Assembly (NCBI GenBank): GCA_903839795.1
Contig: CAIMDR010000152.1
Location: 1 to 11,315 of the forward strand
Direction of reading: 5' to 3'
Length of the DNA stretch: 11,315 nucleotides
From: an uncultured Methylococcaceae bacterium
Lineage (GTDB): Bacteria > Pseudomonadota > Gammaproteobacteria > Methylococcales > Methylomonadaceae
The notes under the pieces were generated by a model that worked only from the letters and a program-made list of their open reading frames with translations, ran no database searches and was not told the DNA's origin. Both the position numbers and the translations under genes were made by a program. This document shows positions 7,642 to 11,315 of the stretch, piece by piece; positions within the stretch are counted from its first letter, which is position 1, and each line of letters opens with the position of its first letter.

Positions 7642-7767
7642 GAATATACCCAATTCGCTGGTCTTTTTATTTATTTTCTGCGTTGTCAAAATAGTTACGT
7701 AGCCAGCTACGCGCCTATTTTTCCGCCTTGAAAATAAACAAAAATCCTGCGCCACTTGGGTATATTC
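7642..7767. repeat. 126-base palindromic MITE-like element
   Basis: Perfect 12-base inverted ends, GAATATACCCAA and TTGGGTATATTC, bound a long imperfect palindrome. Its centre, CGTAGC-CA-GCTACG (7698-7711), lies exactly midway between the ends, at 7704.5. The arms share further inverted blocks such as TTTATTTTC and AAAATAG, so the single strand can fold end to end. There is no transposase gene and no obvious target-site duplication. The layout fits a non-autonomous dispersed element. The right end lies 93 bases from the lytic transglycosylase start. A high genome copy number is expected but not testable here. Confidence 0.7.
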
Positions 7768-7860
7768 ATTCTTGGATATCGCCTTATGTTTATTTTTCCT
7801 TACCAAACCAACTCAAATTATACCCCTATCACTATTTTGCTCAACACCTTGCTCCACCTC

Positions 7861-8433
7861 ATGAAACACCCACTCATACTGCCCTTTTTATTCTCTTTAG
7901 TAGCCTGCACAGCGGCTCCGCCCAGAAACAGTGACAATCTATGCGCCACTTTTCAAGAAAAAGATGATTGGTATGCAGATGCCAAACAATCGTATGAAAA
8001 ATGGGGTGTGCCAATTCCTGTACAAATGGCGATTATGCACCAAGAATCGCATTTTGTCGCTGATGCACGGCCACCTCGCATCTGGCTGCTGGGTATTATT
8101 CCTTGGTTTAGACCTACCAGTGCTTATGGCTACGCGCAAGCACTTGATGGAACGTGGGATCTTTATCTTGACGATGCCGGAGGCTGGACGTCTGATCGTG
8201 ATGATTTTGCCGATGCCGCCGACTTTATTGGCTGGTACAGCAACCAAAGTCACTCCAAGCTGGGTATCTCCAAAGGGGATGCAAAAAACTTATACCTTGC
8301 CTACCATGAAGGACATAAGGGTTATCAGCACAAAAGCTATTTACAAAAAGCGTGGTTACAACGAACAGCCGAAAAAGTCGCTTACCGGGCCAAATTATTT
8401 CAGCGTCAATTGGGCACTTGCAAAATGAATTAA
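7861..8433 (+). CDS. SLT-domain lytic transglycosylase lipoprotein
   Basis: This is a lysozyme-fold (SLT-like) protein predicted to cleave peptidoglycan glycan strands non-hydrolytically. From the ATG at 7861 the product has 190 residues. A lipoprotein signal peptide ends in the lipobox LVAC (Cys16), so the mature protein should be membrane-anchored in the periplasm. The catalytic Glu is likely E62 in AIMHQESHF, followed by SAYGYAQALDGTWDLY, a typical SLT glycine/alanine segment, and by YLAYHEGHKGY. Cys28 and Cys187 could form a disulfide. The frame stays open upstream to a TTG at 7756 inside the palindromic element. I rejected that start because it would bury the lipobox signal 35 residues in. 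No Shine-Dalgarno sequence precedes ATG 7861 (it follows CTCCACCTC), which is odd. The exact subfamily is not recognised. Confidence 0.78.
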   Translation: MKHPLILPFLFSLVACTAAPPRNSDNLCATFQEKDDWYADAKQSYEKWGVPIPVQMAIMHQESHFVADARPPRIWLLGIIPWFRPTSAYGYAQALDGTWDLYLDDAGGWTSDRDDFADAADFIGWYSNQSHSKLGISKGDAKNLYLAYHEGHKGYQHKSYLQKAWLQRTAEKVAYRAKLFQRQLGTCKMN

Positions 8434-8450
8434 AAAAACCAGACTGTTTT

Positions 8451-8478
8451 TTGGTAAACTATCACTTTTACGTTAACT
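8451..8478 (+). promoter_or_regulatory. Possible promoter of the FKBP gene
   Basis: TTGGTA (8451-8456) and TTAACT (8473-8478) are spaced by 16 bases and lie just upstream of the GTG start at 8492. The -35 matches the sigma-70 consensus at 4 of 6 positions and the -10 at only 3 of 6. The 58-base gap after the transglycosylase gene would fit an own promoter, but read-through from upstream is equally possible. Confidence 0.25.
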
Positions 8479-8491
8479 AAAAGGCGCAACC

Positions 8492-8974
8492 GTGAGAAAA
8501 ATTCAAATTAAACTTATTTCAATTGTCACCGTTATACTTATAGGAATTACTATGTTTTCAATGGCCAATGCCACCACACCAGCAGAAAATAAAGCGGCCG
8601 GCGTTGCTTTTCTGGCAGAAAATACTAAAAAAGCCAATATCGTAACCACTGCAAGTGGTTTGCAATACGAAATTTTAACACCCGGAACCGGCACTGCAAA
8701 ACCTTTAGCGACGGATACTGTCAAGGTGCATTACAAAGGCACAACCTTGGATGGCAAAGAATTTGATAGCTCTTACAGTCGTGGCGAACCTATTTCATTC
8801 CCTTTAAACAGAGTGATTCCGGGCTGGACTGAAGGCGTACAATTAATGACCGAAGGTTCTAAATACCGCTTTTACATCCCTTCAGAACTCGCTTATGGCG
8901 AGCAAGGCGCTGGCGGCTCAATTGGCCCCAACTCAACGCTGATATTTGACGTTGAACTGATCAAAATTCAATAA
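8492..8974 (+). CDS. Exported FKBP-type peptidyl-prolyl cis-trans isomerase
   Basis: This enzyme speeds cis-trans isomerisation of prolyl bonds and helps protein folding. The 160-residue product has a signal peptide (hydrophobic residues 8-24, cleavage likely after MANA at 27), so it should act in the periplasm. A short linker leads into SGLQYEILTPGTG and one FKBP domain. The active-site set is intact: Tyr in VHYKG, Asp in EFDSS, Phe in ISFPL, Val-Ile in RVIPGW with Trp, Tyr in LAYGEQG and Phe in LIFDVEL. Unlike FkpA or Mip it lacks the long helical dimerisation domain, so it is a minimal version. The GTG start has AAGG upstream. An internal ATG at 8552, preceded by TAGGAATTACT, could start a form without most of the signal peptide. 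Confidence 0.92.
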   Translation: MRKIQIKLISIVTVILIGITMFSMANATTPAENKAAGVAFLAENTKKANIVTTASGLQYEILTPGTGTAKPLATDTVKVHYKGTTLDGKEFDSSYSRGEPISFPLNRVIPGWTEGVQLMTEGSKYRFYIPSELAYGEQGAGGSIGPNSTLIFDVELIKIQ

Positions 8975-8981
8975 AAATACA

Positions 8982-9032
8982 GGTGAAAGGTAACAAGGTG
9001 TAAGAACAGCCTTACATCTTTCACCTTTCACC
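8982..9032. repeat. Nested inverted repeat before rlmKL
   Basis: GGTGAAAGGT (8982-8991) is perfectly inverted as ACCTTTCACC (9023-9032). Inside it AAGGTGTAAG (8995-9004) pairs with CTTACATCTT (9011-9020), using one G-U pair and a six-base loop. The whole structure fills most of the 80-base gap between the FKBP gene and rlmKL. No T-run follows, so it is a poor intrinsic terminator. The slipped GGTGAAAGG/CAAGGTG units suggest a dispersed repeat or an mRNA-stabilising hairpin. Confidence 0.6.
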
Positions 9033-9054
9033 TTGTACCATTGCCTTTTAACTT

Positions 9055-11151
9055 ATGCCCACTTACCAACTGTTCGCCACCACGCCCAAGGCGATGGAAA
9101 CCATTCTTACCGAAGAACTTCAAAGTCTCGGCATCACCAACATCAAAGTCACCATGGCCGGTGTCGCCTTTCAGGGTGACCTGGAAACTGCTTATCGGGC
9201 GTGCTTATGGTCCAGAACCGCCAACCGGATTTTACTGGTGTTAAGCTCGTTTGAGGTAAAAACGCAGGAAGATCTCTACAATGGCGTGCAACAAATCAAT
9301 TGGTTTGAGCATATTAACGCTGATGATACGTTTGCCGTTTCGTTCAGCGCAAAAAACTCGGAGGCTATTAACAACACCCATTTTGGCGCATTAAAAGTTA
9401 AAGATGCCATTGTTGACCAGATGCGGGACAAGTTTCAACAACGCCCCAGCATCAATACCGAACAACCTAATATTCGTATTAACGTTTATTTAAACGGCGA
9501 AATCGCCCAGCTTAGTTTGGATTTATCCGGTGAAAGTCTGCATCGTCGCGGCTATCGGGATGTCAATATACAAGCCCCCATGAAAGAAAACCTTGCCGCT
9601 GCAATGCTGTTACGTTGCGGTTGGCCCGAAATCGCCAAACAAAACGGCTCTTTGATAGATCCGATGTGCGGTTCGGGAACGCTATTACTGGAAGGCGCAA
9701 TGATCGCCGCAGATTATGCCCCCGGCCTGTTACGTGATTATTTTGGTTTTATAGGCTGGAAAAAACACGATGCAGACTGCTGGAAAAAATTACGCACTGA
9801 AGCCCTGCAACGCAGAAAAGCAGGTATGGAAAAACTCCCTGTTATGGTCGGCTTTGATCAAAATCGTCACACCGTCAACGCGGCTTTAACGCACATAGCC
9901 AATGCCGGACTGCAAAATAAAATTCATGTTGAACGTCGTGACATTGAGGATGCAGAGCCTGCTGAAAGCTGGACACCCGGCTTATTAATCTGTAATCCGC
10001 CTTACGGTGAACGTTTGGGGGATGAGCAAGAAACCGCCGAACTGTACAAGAAATTCGGTGAATCACTAAAAGCGCATTTTATCGGCTGGAAAGCCGCGAT
10101 GATTATCAGTAATCCTGAATTGGGTTTTCGTTTGGGAATACGCTCACAAAAACCAATTACTCTTTATAACGGTGCGCTGGAGTGTAAACTGCTACGTTTT
10201 AATATCGAAGAAAGCAGTTTTTTTATTCCTAAAGCAAAAACACAGGAAGAACGCATTGCTCAGGTCATTGCGATCAGCAAAACCGAACCGCCGGTTGTTG
10301 TTGCTGAAAAGGTTGCGCGTGTAGAAAAAGCACTCAAGCCGGACACTGAAAGCCGTATTGACAAAGAGACCGGCAAAGCGAAAGCGCCAATAGCAGAAGT
10401 TGTCGCCCATAAAGAAGACAGCAAGATTGGAGCAATAGAATTTGCCAATCGACTAAAAAAGAATTTAAAAAAACTGTCCAAATGGGCCAGGCAAAACGGG
10501 ATTACCTGCTATCGTGTTTACGATGCCGATTTACCGGAATACGCTGCTGCGGTTGATATTTATCAGGGCGCGGAAACCTGGATTAATGTTCAAGAATACG
10601 AACCGCCTAAAACCATTGATCAACACAAAGCCGATCAGCGCTTGGCCGGATTACTCGCAGAAATACCGCAGGTATTGGGTGTTGACAGCGATCATATTTT
10701 CTTAAAAATACGCAGAAAACAAAGAAGCACTGACCAATACGAAAAACACGGCGAGTTGGGACGCTTCCATACCATTGAAGAAGGTGGCTGCAAGTTATTG
10801 GTTAATTTTGAAGATTATCTGGACACCGGTTTATTTCTGGATCATCGGCCCATTCGGATGCTAATTCAGCAACAGGCCAACAACAAACGCTTTTTAAATT
10901 TGTTTGCTTACACCGGCAGTGCCACTGTCCATGCCGCAATGGGAGGCGCAACGTCAACCACTACGGTAGACATGTCCAATACCTATACGGAATGGGCCAA
11001 AAACAACATGGCTCTGAATAAAAACACCGGAGAGCATGAGTTTATTCAAACTGACTGTCTGGAATGGCTGGCAAATGAAGCCAAAAAAGCCGCAGATGTC
11101 CGGCAATATGATTTAATCTTTCTTGATCCGCCTACGTTCTCAAATTCATAG
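9055..11151 (+). CDS. rlmL: Bifunctional 23S rRNA methyltransferase RlmKL, amber-interrupted
   Basis: In E. coli, RlmKL makes m2G2445 (RlmL half) and m7G2069 (RlmK half) in 23S rRNA. The 698 residues before the stop match this family. A THUMP-type RNA-binding region (about 45-160) leads to the RlmL domain with DPMCGSGTLLLEGAM (202-216) and NPPYGERLG (314-322). After a lysine/glutamate/alanine-rich linker (about 392-460) comes the RlmK domain: NRLKKNLKKLSKWARQ, DYLDTGLFLDHR, FLNLFAYTGSATVHAAMGGA (613-632) and DPPTFSNS (691-698). A TAG then replaces the expected Lys of SNSKRMED, and family sequence continues in the same frame. If TAG terminates, the RlmL half is complete but RlmK loses its last strands. 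The ATG at 9055 gives the normal family N-terminus but has no clear ribosome-binding site. It follows the FKBP gene after an 80-base hairpin spacer. Confidence 0.9.
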   Translation: MPTYQLFATTPKAMETILTEELQSLGITNIKVTMAGVAFQGDLETAYRACLWSRTANRILLVLSSFEVKTQEDLYNGVQQINWFEHINADDTFAVSFSAKNSEAINNTHFGALKVKDAIVDQMRDKFQQRPSINTEQPNIRINVYLNGEIAQLSLDLSGESLHRRGYRDVNIQAPMKENLAAAMLLRCGWPEIAKQNGSLIDPMCGSGTLLLEGAMIAADYAPGLLRDYFGFIGWKKHDADCWKKLRTEALQRRKAGMEKLPVMVGFDQNRHTVNAALTHIANAGLQNKIHVERRDIEDAEPAESWTPGLLICNPPYGERLGDEQETAELYKKFGESLKAHFIGWKAAMIISNPELGFRLGIRSQKPITLYNGALECKLLRFNIEESSFFIPKAKTQEERIAQVIAISKTEPPVVVAEKVARVEKALKPDTESRIDKETGKAKAPIAEVVAHKEDSKIGAIEFANRLKKNLKKLSKWARQNGITCYRVYDADLPEYAAAVDIYQGAETWINVQEYEPPKTIDQHKADQRLAGLLAEIPQVLGVDSDHIFLKIRRKQRSTDQYEKHGELGRFHTIEEGGCKLLVNFEDYLDTGLFLDHRPIRMLIQQQANNKRFLNLFAYTGSATVHAAMGGATSTTTVDMSNTYTEWAKNNMALNKNTGEHEFIQTDCLEWLANEAKKAADVRQYDLIFLDPPTFSNS

Positions 11152-11315
11152 CGGATGGAGGATGTATTTGACATACAAAATGATCATGTACAACTCATCA
11201 AAAATGCCGTGACACTATTGGCACCTGAAGGCATTTTATATTTTTCTACCAATTTCAGACGTTTTAAAATTGATAGTTCCGGACTGTCCGAATTAACCGT
11301 TGAAGATATTAGCGC
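11152..11315 (+). pseudogene. rlmL: C-terminal RlmK remainder after in-frame TAG (runs off window)
   Basis: Read in the same frame as the preceding gene, this encodes [16 protein letters not shown], then [19 protein letters not shown], and continues open for 54 codons to the window edge. These match the stretch that follows DPPTFSNSK in E. coli RlmKL (RMEDAFDVQRDH ... LLRAGG). No frameshift is needed; a single AAG-to-TAG change would explain the break. The ATG at 11155 has no ribosome-binding site, so separate initiation is unlikely. The coding pattern looks intact, which suggests a recent change, a read error, or decoding through the stop. Confidence 0.75.

Larger units (their letters stand above)
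7432..7860. other. Intergenic region with hairpin and palindromic element
   Basis: These 429 bases separate two divergent genes. The left part must carry the leader and promoter of the PilZ gene; AGGAG is visible, but the -35/-10 pair is unclear. A hairpin lies at 7501-7528 and a 126-base palindromic element at 7642-7767. A minus-strand open frame of 102 codons spans 7498-7806, but most of it is the repeat and it has no recognisable domain. The last 93 bases (7768-7860) form the leader of the lytic transglycosylase gene and are A/T- and C-rich with no purine-rich ribosome-binding site. Confidence 0.6.

Noticed and set aside
7498..7806. Minus-strand open frame of 102 codons
   Set aside because: Most of its length is the palindromic element and the CCCCTT hairpin. 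It has no recognisable domain and no good start context, so it is probably an artefact of the repeat rather than a gene.
7756..7860. N-terminal extension of the lytic transglycosylase from a TTG
   Set aside because: It would place the lipobox signal 35 residues inside the protein and begin in a mobile-element end.
8431..8454. A/T stem (AAAAAAC/GTTTTTT) after the transglycosylase as a terminator
   Set aside because: The stem is almost wholly A-T and too weak, and no T-run lies beyond the stem itself.
11149..11151. TAG as a pyrrolysine codon
   Set aside because: Nothing in the window shows PylS/PylT genes, and the family residue is an ordinary Lys. Mutation, read error or suppression are simpler.
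1..11315. CRISPR arrays, tRNA/rRNA genes, toxin-antitoxin or defence systems
   Set aside because: I looked for regularly spaced direct repeats, cloverleaf-like sequences and small paired genes, and saw none that I could support.

Overview
The window looks like chromosomal housekeeping DNA from a gammaproteobacterium of moderate GC content. The evidence is a fused RlmKL rRNA methyltransferase, a YeeN-type YebC protein, the order M16 protease - M16 protease - rsmD, cyoE, and REP-like intergenic palindromes. A methanotroph-like lineage (Methylococcales) is my best guess from general resemblance. No marker gene here proves it.

Left half (1-4450) is read on the minus strand. A tightly coupled operon encodes two M16 zinc-protease family proteins and RsmD. 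The first carries the zinc site and the second lacks it, suggesting a heterodimer with a split active site. The genes overlap by 1 and 11 bases. After a gap of about 190 bases comes yeeN, closed by a clear intrinsic terminator at 118-141.

Middle (4554-6463) is read on the plus strand from a 103-base divergent spacer. cyoE (heme O synthase) overlaps by 4 bases a TrpD2/YbiB-like gene. A repeat-rich stretch follows. It holds a REPIN-like inverted pair of GTAG-headed hairpins (6573-6702), a minus-strand gene with two PilZ-like domains (6811-7431), a small hairpin, and a 126-base symmetric palindromic element with perfect 12-base ends (7642-7767).

Right part (7861-11315) is plus-strand: an SLT-type lytic transglycosylase lipoprotein, a short exported FKBP-type prolyl isomerase, an intergenic hairpin repeat, and rlmKL. 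The most notable point is an in-frame TAG at 11149-11151 in rlmKL. It falls directly after DPPTFSNS, where the family has Lys, and recognisable RlmK sequence continues in the same frame to the window edge. This is a nonsense mutation, a sequencing error or a recoded/readthrough site.

I found no tRNA, rRNA, CRISPR array, transposase gene or defence system. The candidate unusual items are the amber codon, the palindromic elements, and the PilZ gene lying between two repeat clusters.
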